From Laburnicola sp. R22_1 (taxonomy: Eukaryota > Ascomycota > Dothideomycetes > Pleosporales > Didymosphaeriaceae), in the NCBI GenBank assembly GCA_014281115.1, contig JACONQ010000019.1, positions 496,001 through 560,000 on the forward strand: a stretch of DNA of 64,000 nucleotides, written 5' to 3'. Shown here piece after piece: positions 32,553 to 44,176 of this stretch (the first letter of the stretch is position 1; each line of letters starts with the position of its first letter). The position numbers and the translations under genes are program-made. A model generated the notes under the pieces. That model had not been told where the DNA came from and searched no databases. It saw nothing but the letters and a program-made list of their open reading frames with translations.

Positions 32553-34644
32553 CAGTAGAGTGACACAAAAAAAGCGTCTAGTAAAAAGATACCTTTTTAA
32601 AAGTTATATAACTAAGTGAGTTTTAATACTATCTAAATAAAAAGTATACGGTTTTAAAGAGGAAATATAGAAGATTAAGATTAGGTAATAATTACGTGCT
32701 TACTAAGCAGCGTCCTTAAGGTATCTATCTCTAAACTTAGTGTTTCTAAAAAGTCAATTTTTAAGGCGTTATGACTTTTTTATTTAGTATGCTACTAGGC
32801 TAATGTTTTTACTAGCTATTCTAGGCCTAGTGTAGATTATGTAAGCAAAATTTCGGAGTACTTATATAACTTAATTAAGAAATTATTTAAGGTTAAAAAA
32901 TCACGTAATTTATTACTAAGATTATAGTATAATATAATATCTTTTATCTAGTAAATTTTCTCTTTTGTATTTCCTCGAATGGAGCCAAAATTGTCAAAAC
33001 TCGAAAGTTAAGTTTCTTTACTTAAAAAAGCAAATACTTCTAATTCTACTATTGCTACTACTCTTAATAAGCCTCTACAATCTATTAAGACTGCTATTAG
33101 ACGTATTGATAAGAAAAATAAGGGAGATAACTTATTAAAAGGGGTAAAACAAGGGAGAGAAACTAAGATTACTTCTAGAGAGAAAAGAGTTATTAATAGA
33201 GATTTAACTAAAAGCCCTAAGAAGACAAATAAGAGGCTATTAGAAGGGAATAGTTTTAGTTTTACTAAGAGGACGTTACAGAGAGTTTTAAAAGGAGAAG
33301 ACTATTCTTTTAACGTCTCTAAGAAAAAGGCCTATTTAACTAAAGAAAGAGCTAAAAGAAGAGAATTCTGGGCCAAAGAGATAGTTAAGGAGCTAGAAAA
33401 TATTAACTTTGCTAAAGTTATATTTTCTGACGAGTCTACTATCCAAAGGGGACATGGTAATAGGCAAGAATATATAAGAAAAAGGAGAAAATCGAAAATT
33501 AGGTCTGAATAGCGCAAAAACCGAACAACTAGTAAGTTATTAATTTCTTTTAAATTCTAGAATTATAGAGCCCTTTTTTCTCTATAATTGGGCTATTTTA
33601 CTTTTTTTATATCTTTTTTTTGAGCTAGTACTAATTCACTAAAAGCGCGAGATATTTTTATCTCAGTCTGGGGCTGTATTTGGATAGGAGGACGTTCTAA
33701 ACTAGTGTTTTTAAGGGACCCTATTAAAACTAGAACCTTTAATAACACTAGATATATACAGGAGTGTTTAAATCCTGTCTTAAAACCTCTTTTAAAAAGA
33801 GGTAAGCAAAGTACCCCTTTTCTTCTTTTTTCTATTTTCTTTTAATATATATAATATATATATATATATTATATTTTTATAATCTTATTCTTTATACTAA
33901 TTATAACTAGGCTGGAAATTTCAACAGGATAATTCGAAGATCCACGGAACTCCACAGGTGAAAAGGTGGTTTTCTAGGAATAAAGTCTTTGTTTTTGGGC
34001 ATCCACCCTATTCACCAGACTTAAATCCTATAGAAAACGTTTGGAGTCTATTAAATGATAGGCTAGAAAAAAGAAATAGGGCTTCTTTAGGCTTTGGCAC
34101 TAGTAAATCTAGTGTAGAAGCCTTTAAAAGAGCTATACAAGAGGAGTGGGATGTAATTCCATAGGAGGCTATAGATCATTATATACTATCTTTGCCTAAG
34201 CGTTATAATGACATTATAGAGACTAAAGGATAGTATACTAAGTACTAGTTATATATTATTTACTAGTTCTATCTAATTGTTTAATTTTAATTAACTTTTA
34301 TCTTTTTCCTTATAATTATTATTTCTATGAATAAACCTATAATAAAAGTTAAGTTATATAGTCCTTATACACTAAACTATAATATATATAAGTTATAGAA
34401 TTTTATCTACGTAGAAAAAAAAGTTATATAGGGTCAAAGTTTTAAGAAAAATTTCCTTAACTTTACTAAGATACCTCTAGTTAGCGCTGATTACTAAGCT
34501 CTTACTAACCTTCTATACTAATTCTCCTAAACCTTCTCCTTAAAACGATATACTTTTTATTTACATAGTATTAAAACTCACCTATTTATATAACTTTTAA
34601 AAAGGTATCTTTTTACTAGACGCTTTTTTTGTGTCACCCTACTG
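32553..34644 (+). mobile_element. Tc1/mariner (DD34E) transposon, 2092 bp, TA target
   Basis: TA lies at both ends (32551-32552 and 34645-34646). The terminal inverted repeats start CAGTAGAGTGACAC and CAGTAGGGTGACAC and extend about 100 bp, with a GCGTCTAGTAAAAAGATACC core. The element encodes one transposase in three exons. Mutation is much lighter than in the surrounding DNA. It is inserted within the family-X element. Confidence 0.9.
32979..34233 (+). pseudogene. Tc1-type transposase with two introns and three in-frame stops
   Basis: Exons are 32979-33531, 33646-33801 and 33911-34233, with GTAAGT and GTAAGC donors and CTAAT-type branches before the acceptors. The catalytic triad is visible: FSDES, FQQDN and NPIENVW, with 34 residues between the second Asp and the Glu, typical of Tc1 elements. 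The N-terminus (MEPKLSKL) leads into a helix-turn-helix region. Only three stops interrupt the frame: TAA 33009, TAG 33510 and TAG 34162, each one C-to-T step from a glutamine codon. It is inactive by a narrow margin. Confidence 0.85.
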
Positions 34645-34968
34645 TAGATATATAATAATAATAAGTATAATTAGTAGTTAAAAGGTAATAAGAGTAAGGA
34701 TAAGCAATAGTAGGGGGGTTTTAGAGATAGGTAGTAGTAGTAAGGTTCTAAGGGGCAGTATACAGCTTACTAGTTACAAGAGAAGATCTACTATAAAAGA
34801 GTAATAAAATAGTTAGGTTAGGTACTATTATAATTATTATTATTATTATAGTAAAAAATATTATTAAAGAAATTATTAATTATGGAACATAGTAGTTAGT
34901 TAAACAGCTAGCCTAGGATTACGTAATATTATAGATTAACCCTAGGGGATAATTTTTTACTAAGTTAT

Positions 34969-35224
34969 ATATAAGACAGTGCGTTGCGAAAGCACTTAGC
35001 AATCTAGAGGAAAGGAGGACTATCCTTCCTTTAATTGTAGCTGGCGTAGAAGTTAAGGTAAGAAGAAGATAGGCTAGAAGGAAAGAGAAAAAGGCGTCTT
35101 AATTATAGTTTTATTATAGATAGAAGTCTAGAAGTATATTATTAAGTAGTACGGCGTTAGCGCGTGCGAAGGCTTAAAATAGAGTAGCCTATTATAGAAG
35201 GAAATATAGACATAAATATAAATA
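34969..35224. other. Spacer between two inverted family-X copies
   Basis: About 256 bp, somewhat less A/T-rich than its surroundings (for example GTGCGTTGCGAAAGCACTTAG and GGAAAGAGAAAAAGGCGTC). It forms the loop of a large inverted repeat. No gene or known repeat was recognised. Confidence 0.5.
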
Positions 35225-36447
35225 GAGACAATTCTTTCCTAGAATTAATCTATAATATTACGTAATCCTAGGTTAGCTGTTTAACTAACTACTATGTTAT
35301 AGAATTAATAATTTCTTTAATAATATTTTATGCTATAATAATAACAATAATAACTATAATAGCAACTAACCTAACTATTTTATTACTTTTCTATAGTAAA
35401 TTTCTCCATATAACTAGCAAGCTATATACTACCCCTTAGAATCTTGCCACTACTACCTATCTCTATATTCTCTCTACTGCCGCTTACTCTTATCCTTATT
35501 ACCTTTTAACTACTAACCTTACTTATTATTATTATATATTTATATAATATTAACTACTATAATATTAACTTAGTTACGTATATTTACATAGTCCACGGAT
35601 ATCTTATAGAGCTAGTACACAGAAAAATAAGTTATAGCTAGTTTTTTTTTGCTATAGTATAGTTGTGGAATGCAACTTTATTAATAAATATTATGCCCTA
35701 CTTAAAAAAAACCACTATAAGGAGCTTCTTTTACTATAGCTACACGCACGCACTCTAGTAGTATATAAAAAAAATACCCTCTTCTTTTTTAATAGGCGTC
35801 CACTATTATATTTTATTCTATCCTTTAGTCTTACTAGTAATATAATAGCAAGGTACTATTATTTTCTTATAAAGATTACTATAGTACTGCCTAGGCCTCT
35901 ATATAAAAGAATAGTCTAGTACTTAAAGATCTAAAGTTGCGTAAAAATTATATATAGCCTAAATAGATTATTAGACATAACCTCTAGAATACTAGTTATC
36001 TATACTAGTTTTAAATTCTCTAGCAGCTATCTAACTGCAGGTATTAGACAATGCAATCTTAGGAGGCTAGAAAGGTGTTGCGTTACTCTATATAATAAAA
36101 AGTTAGATTTAAAAGACTTCGTATTATGTAAGTTAAAGAAGAAGAATTTTTAAATATTGTAGATATTATAAAAGTAGGCAAACTTATACACTATGCGTAT
36201 GATAAAATATAGTTATAACTCTATACTCTACTATAGCTTTCTAATAGTCTACTAGTTAAGAGATAATATATAACTTAGTTATACTAGATAGTAGACTATA
36301 TATTAACTACTATTAATAATACTACTATATAAAATATTAATAATAAAATAATTATTACTTTATATATATTTTGTTACTACTACTATATACTAGGTATTAG
36401 GTTTTGGTGCCTTTTATTTTACTCCTCTCTATATATAGTGCAGATTC
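35225..36447 (-). mobile_element. Family-X element, second near-full-length copy, inverted
   Basis: It is the reverse complement of the 30655-34954 element once that copy's nested insertions are removed, with the tail at 35225 (CCTAGAATTAATCTATAATA) and the head reaching 36447. The remaining head lies at about 40167-40196, beyond the LTR element that split it. An extra segment at about 35565-35692 also occurs near 8885-9090. I could not identify a target duplication for this copy. Confidence 0.65.
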
Positions 36448-36735
36448 TATAAGGGCGGTACACGGCCTTATAGGGCAAATCTCTCTAGGATAGCTAGAAT
36501 AGTTAAAAGAGCTAGTTAAATTAAGACTATTCTAAGATAGTGGATAAGAAAGAGACCTAGGAGGTCCTTTCTTATATAGAGGGCGGCGTAGGGCACAAGT
36601 CTACGCTAACTACTACACTAACACTAACTAGAAAAGGCGCCTTTAGGAAGGTAAAAGACGCTAATAGAGAGAAATAAGATATAAAAAAAAGGTAATAGGG
36701 CGTGCTTAGCAAGTAGGCTAGCAAGGACTGTTATA
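36448..36735 (+). repeat. 5' LTR of the 3.7-kb element
   Basis: It is 288 bp and closely matches 39879-40166, including GGGCGGCGTAGGGCAC and GAAAAGGCGCCTTTAGGAAG. It differs by scattered C/T and G/A changes as expected from RIP. Confidence 0.85.
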
Positions 36736-37230
36736 TAACCCCCCTTTTAAGGTCTAAAAATAAGAAGGAAAGTATATAAAATAGGGTATTTTAGCGGATT
36801 TTTAATATAACTAGCACTATTTTAGGGCTAAACAGGGTTGCAATAGGGGCAATAGGCTTCTATAGTTCTATTAGTAGCCTTAGTTTTTAATTTGGTTGCT
36901 ATTTAGTAGAGATATTAAGAAAAGTAGTTAGGGGTAAATTAGTAGATTTAGAATTAGTACCAGGTTAGAAACTATATCTTAGTATTTAGCGTTTTACTAA
37001 TAGAGTGTATCCTTAGCTCTAACGCTATATAAAAATATAGTTAGCTAAAAATTTTCTAGTTAGTTTATTATGCGCAGGCATAATTATATTATATAATATT
37101 TTCTAGTACTATAAAAGAGTATTAAAAATATATTAATCTAACTATATAGTTTTTAATTAGAGGGGCGTATCGTGGTGAGTATAGGCGTAAGGTTGTCTAG
37201 GTATAGCAGAAGTCTAGATGGTGAATCTAC

Positions 37231-37320
37231 GCTGTGGTGGGGGACTATAAGCGAGAATTCTAGTCTAGAAATAAGCGAAAACTTAGACTCCTTAGCGAGT
37301 TCGAATCTCGCTCTCTCCCC
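37231..37320 (+). other. tRNA-like segment with perfect T-arm, not a canonical tRNA
   Basis: A C/G-containing patch in mutated DNA ends with GCGAG-TTCGAAT-CTCGC, a perfect 5-bp T-stem with a consensus T-loop/B box, followed by TCTCTCCCC. A matching seven-pair acceptor strand and a credible D-arm are not found upstream (GGGGGAC gives several mismatches). It could be a decayed tRNA or the head of a tRNA-derived repeat carried inside the LTR element. Confidence 0.35.
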
Positions 37321-37379
37321 CTCTAGTTTTTAAATACCAAAAAACCAATCTTTGTAGATAAGAAGAAAAGTGGCCTAAA

Positions 37380-37790
37380 TAAGCTAGTATCTCTAATAAT
37401 TAAGAAATTTCTAACTATTTGAGCTAGTCTTAACTAAGTTACTAGATTAAACTTATAGGACGGGAAAGCTATTAGCAAGTACCTCTAATAATTAAGAAAT
37501 CTTTAACTAGTTACTAGTCTTAATAAGTTATTAAGATTTAAACTCATAGGACGAGAAAGTTAATTAAGACATATTACTATCTTCTAATTTAGGAAAAACT
37601 TTGTTGGAAATTTTAATTCACGCTTTAGACAGACAATAGGCCACTAGTATTAGTTTTCCCTTAATCCCCTTTAAAGGGCTTTTTTCACTAGGGGAAAGTG
37701 TCCCTCGTCTATCTGTACGATTTGCCTGTGGCTATATTTACTTTACAGAAAATTTAAAAGCAATAGAAACGTTAATAATAATAGTTTTTA
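37380..37790 (+). repeat. Dispersed repeat with inverted copy at 48330-48660
   Basis: About 400 bp include GAAATTTTAATTCACGCTTT, ACTAGGGGAAAGTGTCCCTC and ATCTGTACGATTTGCCTGTG. The reverse complement of the same sequence lies at 48330-48660. The part from about 37612 to 37746 has TGTTGG...TTTACA ends and could be a small solo LTR. A partial tandem duplication (37385-37470 and 37475-37560) lies at its left edge. Confidence 0.55.
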
Positions 37791-39878
37791 ATTAGGGCAA
37801 AGTAGCTTCTAAAGCTATAGGGGCTCTGGCGGTAGTAGGGACATCTACGAGTAGAGGTGCTAAAAGCTAGAGGTGTCCTATATACACGTAATAGCTAGGT
37901 AGCTACTAAATTAGTAGTAAGCTAGCTAGAAAGGAGATAGCTAGGGGTAAGGGTACTATAAGCGACAGGTGCCTATGCGTAGTAGGCTGGCTAGGAAGCT
38001 GCTTAACTAGCTACCTATTTTAGTAGCTTAGGGTGTTCCTAGAGGCGGAATAAGTTAGGTAACTAGTAGATTAGAGTAAGGACTAATAGTTAGGGGGCAG
38101 CTTCTAATTGTTAGCATTTTAGGAGACTTTATTAGATAGTGTACGATCTAATTTATTGGCTAAGTATTCTTTTAATAGGGAGTTAGACTTAGAGTTAATT
38201 AGATTAGTAAATTTAGAGTTATTATTAGGGAGGTTATTATAATAGGCAGTCTCTTTGTCTGCTAATCTATTGCTATAATAGGCGGCGTTATTATCTTCTA
38301 GGCTATTATTATAGTAAGTAATACTAAGTTTATAAAGATTATTCTTATTAAGTACCTCTTCTTTAGTGTAATTGCTATAGTCCTTACTAGGTTAGGCGTC
38401 TTCTTAGCTAAAGCAATTAGGCTTAGACTCCGCTTTAGAGTTTTTATTATTAAAAGGAGTAGTTAGGGTTACCTAATATATGTTAATTTTAGCACCCTTA
38501 GAGAATAATAGTATAGAGTTATTAGATTTAGAGGCTTTAAAGGCTAGCTGCTAGCAAGTTTAGGATAGAAGTAGGATTATAATAGGGACGTTTAACTATA
38601 ATTTATTAATAAGCTATACTAGAAGGTAGCTAGGTAATACTAATAGCCTAGTAATTAGTTGCCCAGCTAAATATTTAATAGGTAGTAGGTAAGGGCTAGG
38701 ATAGTTATAGCAAAGAGAGTGAGTTCCTATAACTAGTGCTATCCTAGTTTAAATATAAGCTTAACTAAAGTCTAAGATAGTAAAAGATTAGGGTAGAGTA
38801 TATAAGGCTACTTAGTAAGGTAGAGTAGCAAAATATTAGAGCAGACTAGATAAAGTTACTTAGTAGGGTTAGCGCTAGGGTAACCTAGTATTAAGATTTT
38901 TTAAGTATTAGAGTGGTTTGTTAGGGGTGTCTATTATAAAAGTAGTAAGAGATAATAAGAAAAAAAGCCTAAGAGGTTAATAGTTAGGCGCGGTAGGGTA
39001 TTTAGATTTAGTAGGTCTGGGTATTTTATAAGTGCAAGATAGCGTGCTTAAAGTAAGATAGGGCGTCTTATAGAGAAAGTAAAAGTATTAGTTATATAAA
39101 ATCTTCACAGGCGGCGCAATAGCGCCTTTAGAGCCTAATTCTAATTTCTCTTACTTAGTGCCTTTGGCTAGGCGAATTAGTCTTTAGAGGTAACGTAGTT
39201 ATTATTTATTATTATTTAGGGATGTTTAGGGCGGCCTTTTAATAGACTAGAGAATTTCTTTTAGTAAATCTAGGTACAACCTATTAAACTAGAGTATAAA
39301 GTCTTATAGAAGTAACTAAGAGGACTTCCTACTACTATACGCTATAACTAGTAGCTGATAGACTTAGAATTCTAGTCTCTCTAAATAGGCCTTAGTGGTG
39401 TCTTAATTCTACTAGCGTAAAGTAGTACTACTACTTCTGCAACTTAGAGTAATTTCTCTTAATAGACTGTAGTAGCGTAACCTATTAAACTAGTCTCTTA
39501 TAGGGGTAACTAATAAAACTTCCTACTCTTATATAATAAGCAAAGAAGAGACTTAGAAGCGGTCTCTCTTAATAGACCTTAGCGTAGTGTAACAATTATC
39601 TAGCACTAAAGTAACTAATAAACTCCTAGCCTAACCTAGTAAGTAATAGTCTAACCTATCTTAGTGTAGTATAATAACTGCCTAAAACTTCTAGCCTAAC
39701 CTAGTAAGCTTAGTGTAGTGTGACAACTACCTAGCACTAAAGTAACTAACACGCTTCTAGCCTAACCTAGTAAGCTAAAACTTCTACTAATTTAACTGCC
39801 TATAGGCAGCATCTTAAGAAAGAAGTAGATATTATATTACTGTCTATAGCTAAATAAAAATAGTTAGTCTTAGAATAA

Positions 39879-40166
39879 TATAAGGGCGGTACACAGCCTT
39901 ATAGGGCAAACCTTTTTAGAATAGCTAGAATAGTTAAAAAAGCTAGTTAAATTAAGACTATTCAAAGACTGTAGATAAGAAAGGGACCTAGGGGGTCCTT
40001 TCTTATATAGAGGGCGGCGTAGGGCACGAGTCCACGCTAACTACTACGCTAACACTAACTAGAAAAGGCGCCTTTAGGAAGGTAAAAGGCGCTAATAGGG
40101 GGAAATAGGGTGTGAAAAAAAGGTAACGGGGCGTGCTTAGTAAGTAGGCTAGCAAGAACTGTTACA
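39879..40166 (+). repeat. 3' LTR of the 3.7-kb element
   Basis: It pairs with the LTR at 36448-36735 with the same length and orientation. It is followed by the GATTC target duplication and then the severed head of the inverted family-X copy (CCTTGGTTAGAATC, AACAAAGATC). Confidence 0.85.
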
Positions 40167-40196
40167 GATTCGACCTTGGTTAGAATCTTAATATAA

Positions 40197-41550
40197 CAAA
40201 GATCTTTAATAGATAGGAATAATAGGATAGTAATAATAAAAGAAGAAATAGGCGCTATAGGCAAAGCAGTTCTAAACCTTTTAAGTAGGCAACTAGGTTT
40301 ATAAAAAATGCCTTATAAAGGATAATTAGATAGGGAAAGAGGGGACGATTAGTGCAGGCGAGGGGAGAGAGTTGCAAGGATAAAAGTAGAGAGAAAAGAG
40401 AGGAAAAATAATAGCGAGAGAGAAAGCACTTTTATAATAGGATATTAAGGTTAATTGCCTATTTAGGCGTAGCGCGGAACTATAAGTAAGGTCTAGATTT
40501 CCTAAATAGGGTGCCTCTATTTACTAATATAGGTGTTAGATTTAAGCACTATTTAAGCTTATAAAGATAGAGGGGTCTAATAAATAAGATAGATAAACTA
40601 TCCTATTCCTTTCTCCTATATTTAGCTAGTTCTAACTTTTTAACTAGTGCGCTAAGTATAATAGTCCCTACTTAATTATATAAATCTAACCTTAACGCGC
40701 TTATTCTATCTAATAGCTATATATCTAACACATCTCCTTAGCTTAGAAGATTCTTATAAGCTAAACTATCTAGTAGCCTATTATTCTAAAGTAAGGCTAT
40801 TAAGTTGCTCTTAAATCTCCTTAAGAGGTAATTTATTCGCTACTTTGTGTTCTGTTATCTTAACTAGCCTAAGTTAGGTTAAGAATCCTTTTTACTTATT
40901 AACTAGGAGGATCTTTATAAAGCTGTTAGTAATTATCTTTGCTAATTATATATACTCTACCTTAATCTTTCTAGTAGAGACTTTCTATCTTAACTAGTAA
41001 TTATAAATATTAACGTGTTATAGTTTAGTCTAAAGCCTAGATATCTCCTTAGTATATTAGGAAAATTTTTGTGCGCGCATAAGCATCTAGGGCACCTAAG
41101 CGGCCCTATATAAGACTATGCACGCCTATACACTAAATACACTTAGAGTGCACTAGTACTACTACTTTTTTCTTAGTGTGCGTATGCGTAAGGTTGCGTA
41201 AGGATGCACACCTATGCTACTAGTGCACCTAGAGTAGCTAGAGTAGCTAGGGTACTCTAGGTGCCTATACTACTTATAAAATACTAATTAATTAGCAAAT
41301 AAAGCTCTTTAATTAGCTAAAATTTAATAAAAGCTTAGTAATCTACTTAGTAATCTGCTTAGTAAGCTTAAAAAATATTTTTCAAAGTATAAAGTTAAAG
41401 TCTTTTACTAGATAGTAATTACTAGTTAATATAATAGTATTAATTACTAGCGTATTATATAGAACTTCTACCTAATTCTAAATTCTAGATTTTATAGGTT
41501 TAAAAATAGAAAAAATATAGTTTTATAATTATTTAAATTTTTTGTAAGCA
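40197..41550. other. Unassigned AT-rich sequence
   Basis: About 1.35 kb. Two purine-rich stretches near 40320-40440 (runs of GAGAGA) are less mutated. From 41040 to 41280 there are short repeated words such as CACCTAGAGTAGCTAGAGTAG and GCGTATGCGTAAGG. No gene or family match within the window was found. Confidence 0.4.
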
Positions 41551-41652
41551 CTTTTTATAGTCTTTTTAATTACTAAGTAGGGGCTTTGCTTTTTTATTAT
41601 GTTATTTAGGATAAAAGCCTTTGTTGTTTTAGTCCTAGGTAGATAATTTAAC
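41551..41652 (+). repeat. Family-Y fragment
   Basis: It matches the conserved end of family Y: CTTTTTAATTACTAAGTAGG, then GCTTTGCTTTTTTATTATG and ATAAAAGCCTTTGTTG, ending at CCTAGGTAGATAATTTAAC. It is moderately RIP-mutated and truncated on the same side as the other Y copies. Confidence 0.6.
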
Positions 41653-41905
41653 AATACACATAATTATTTAAAAGAATTAGATTAGGCGAAAATTAGTGGC
41701 TTAACAAAGAACACTATTTTAAAAAGTATAAACTTTAATAACTTTCTAACTACTTTACTTTTATTAAAACATTTTTAAAAATTTAAATAGTATATTATTA
41801 GTATATTATTAGTATAATATTTTTATACATAAATATTATATAATATATATAATAACTAGTAAAATAAAGAGTTTTTATTAATTACTAACTAATTATATAA
41901 TAACA

Positions 41906-42013
41906 ATTTACCTTTTTACGCTCTTTTTAAATACTAAGTAGGGGCTCTGCTTTTTTGTTATGTTATTTAAGATAAAAGACTTTGTTATTCTACTTCTAGG
42001 TAGATAGTTTAAC
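41906..42013 (+). repeat. Family-Y fragment
   Basis: It has the same structure as the copy at 41551, reaching slightly further upstream (TTTACCTTTTTACGCTC) and also ending GTTTAACAATACA. The shared, slightly different terminus of these two copies suggests a subfamily. Confidence 0.6.
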
Positions 42014-42306
42014 AATACATATATAATAATAATAGTATTTTTAAATTTAATAATTACAGACTAGTATTTTCTCTATAAATCTATAAAAAAATTAAAATTA
42101 TAGTTTTACTAGTAAGAAAGTTATAAAGCTTTAAAAAATTACTTATTTAAACTATTTATACACATCTGCGTAAGTCTATATATATCTACGCATTTTTAAG
42201 TATTTTTATACTAGTAAATTGCTTATGCAAAAATGTGCATATATGCACACGTCTGCGTATAGTTAAGCAGCCTCTCTAGAAAAACTTTCCTAATATAACT
42301 AGTTAA

Positions 42307-43276
42307 TATTAAAACTATATTAGTAAGCAAAATAAATAATAAAATAACATGTTAGAATTTCGCTGTTATAATAAAAGATAAATAGATAAATAACTATAAG
42401 CTACCTAAAAATAAACTAAAATAGTCGTTTCGACAATAAGTTATAATTAAAGCCAAAGTTAACTTTAAATAACGTATAAAAAGTTTACTAAAAGATAATT
42501 ATAAGAAATCTAATATTATATGTATTAAATTACTTAAAACTAAAACCAAAATATAATATAAAACTAACCAAACAAATATTATAAAATACGCTATCGTAAT
42601 ATAAATAAGCTCGTAATTAATTTTTCTAAATTAATAACTTTTGACAAACTTGTCGCAATTAAGCGCTTTAACAATTTTGAGCAATTGCTAAAAAGAATAT
42701 ACTAAACAAGGCAATATTATATATATTAAATTACTTATTACTAAAAAAATATAATATATAAAAGACTTATTTTATAATATAAAATACATTAGCGTATAAT
42801 AAACTAAGGAGTAATAAATTATGCTAAAATAAGGCGTTATTGTTAACGTTATAACTAAGCAATAGTAAAATAAAGTTTACAATAGCTCGTATATAAAACA
42901 CTAGTTTGTATACAAAATACTAGTTTGTATATAAAACACTAGTTTGTATATAAAACACTAGTTTGTATATAAAACACTAGTTTGTATATAAAACACTAGT
43001 TTGTATATAATAGCTTATATATAAAACACTAGTCTGTATATAAAACAATAGCTCGTATATAAAACACTATTATATATAAAACACTAGTTTAAACATTAGT
43101 TTAAAACACTAGCACGCATAAAAGTTAAAGACATAATTAAACTATACAAAACTAAGTGTTCGTTAGTCTAAATTATTTTGTATATAGATTACTAGGTAGC
43201 CAGTTTATTAAAATTAATTAACTAGTTTAACAATACCAACTCGATTACCTTCTTATCTATTTATCTACTTTTTACA
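42307..43276 (+). repeat. LTR-like repeat Z, copy 3 (970 bp)
   Basis: It runs from TATTAAAACTATATTAG to TTTTTACA with the 19-bp minisatellite at about 42890-43100. It directly abuts the gypsy reverse transcriptase coding sequence on its right. Flanking pentamers (GTTAA and ATATT) do not match. Confidence 0.7.
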
Positions 43277-44176
43277 ATATTAACTATTATAGGCTAAATA
43301 AAATTATAATTAAGAATTATCGTGCTCTTCTACTAATTACTAAGTCCTTAAGCTATTTAGCTTAGGCTAGAATCTTTTTAAAGTTTAACCTATAGAAAGC
43401 GTATTATTACATTTATATCGCCGTTGGTAATAAGTAGAAAATTACATTCTATACTAGATATAGACACTTTAAGTATATAGTTATATCTTTTAGCCTAATA
43501 AATACACTAGTATAGTTTTAGGGACTAATTATATAAACACTAGCTAGATTAATTAAAATAATTTATATTATATACTTAGATAATATTTTAGTCTTCTCTA
43601 ATATAGAGAAAGAATATAAGAGATATATTTAGAAGATTTTAAAATACTTATATAAAGTAAAGCTATTTATTAACCCTAAAAAGTGGAAGTAGCACACTAG
43701 GTCTATAAAGTACTTAGGGTTTATTATTTCTTCTAAAGGCCTTAGTATAGACTATAAGAGAGTTAAGATAATCTAATAATAGCATATACCTAGATTAGTT
43801 AGGAATATTTATATGTTTATTAGATTTATAAACTATTATTATTAGTTTAATACTAACTTTATAAAGATTACGCTCTCTTTAATCTATTTAACCTAAAAGA
43901 CGCCTAGTAGCGCTAAATTAGGCTATGCTATAAGGCGTAAAGAAAGTATTAAAATTAATATTAGCCTAAAAGGCTGCGCTACTTTTTAGTAATTACGCAA
44001 TACCTTTTTATAAGTATCTATTCTTATATACTTTAAGAGTAGGAGGTAAACTTATATTAAGACTAATACCTCTAGAGGGGCGGTTAGCGCTATTTTAAGC
44101 TAGTTAAGCCCTAAGGGGAATAAAACTAAGTAATAGCAGCCTATTAACTTCTTCTTAAAGAGGTTAGATAGTGTAT

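Larger units (their letters stand above)
30655..34954 (+). mobile_element. Family-X element, full length, interrupted by an LTR and a Tc1 transposon
   Basis: It is flanked by identical 14-bp direct repeats TTTTACTAAGTTAT at 30641-30654 and 34955-34968. The head starts AAAGATCTTTATTATA and carries a B-box-like GGTTAAATCC (unmutated form GGTTCGAATCC). The tail ends TAGATTAACCCTAGGGGATAA. Subtracting the solo LTR (31094-32119 plus its 5-bp repeat) and the Tc1 element (32553-34644 plus TA) leaves about 1.18 kb. No open frame or terminal inverted repeat is evident. The long target duplication and B box suggest a non-autonomous retroposon, but the class is inferred. Confidence 0.7.
36448..40166 (+). 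mobile_element. LTR retrotransposon of 3.7 kb without recognisable pol genes
   Basis: Two direct repeats of equal length (288 bp: 36448-36735 and 39879-40166) start TATAAGGGCGGTAC (TGTAAG before RIP) and end GTTATA/GTTACA. They are bounded by perfect 5-bp duplications GATTC at 36443-36447 and 40167-40171. The 3.1-kb interior has no reverse transcriptase or integrase that I can see. Plus-strand frames broken only by TAG/TAA run from about 36825 to 37160 and from 38480 to 39180 and may be old gag-like or unknown genes. It is inserted in the head of the inverted family-X copy. Confidence 0.8.

Noticed and set aside
41551..42013. Pairing of oppositely oriented Y ends as terminal inverted repeats of a DNA transposon
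   Set aside because: Individual Y copies have their own flanking 11-14-bp duplications and the copies here are in the same orientation, so they are separate short insertions.
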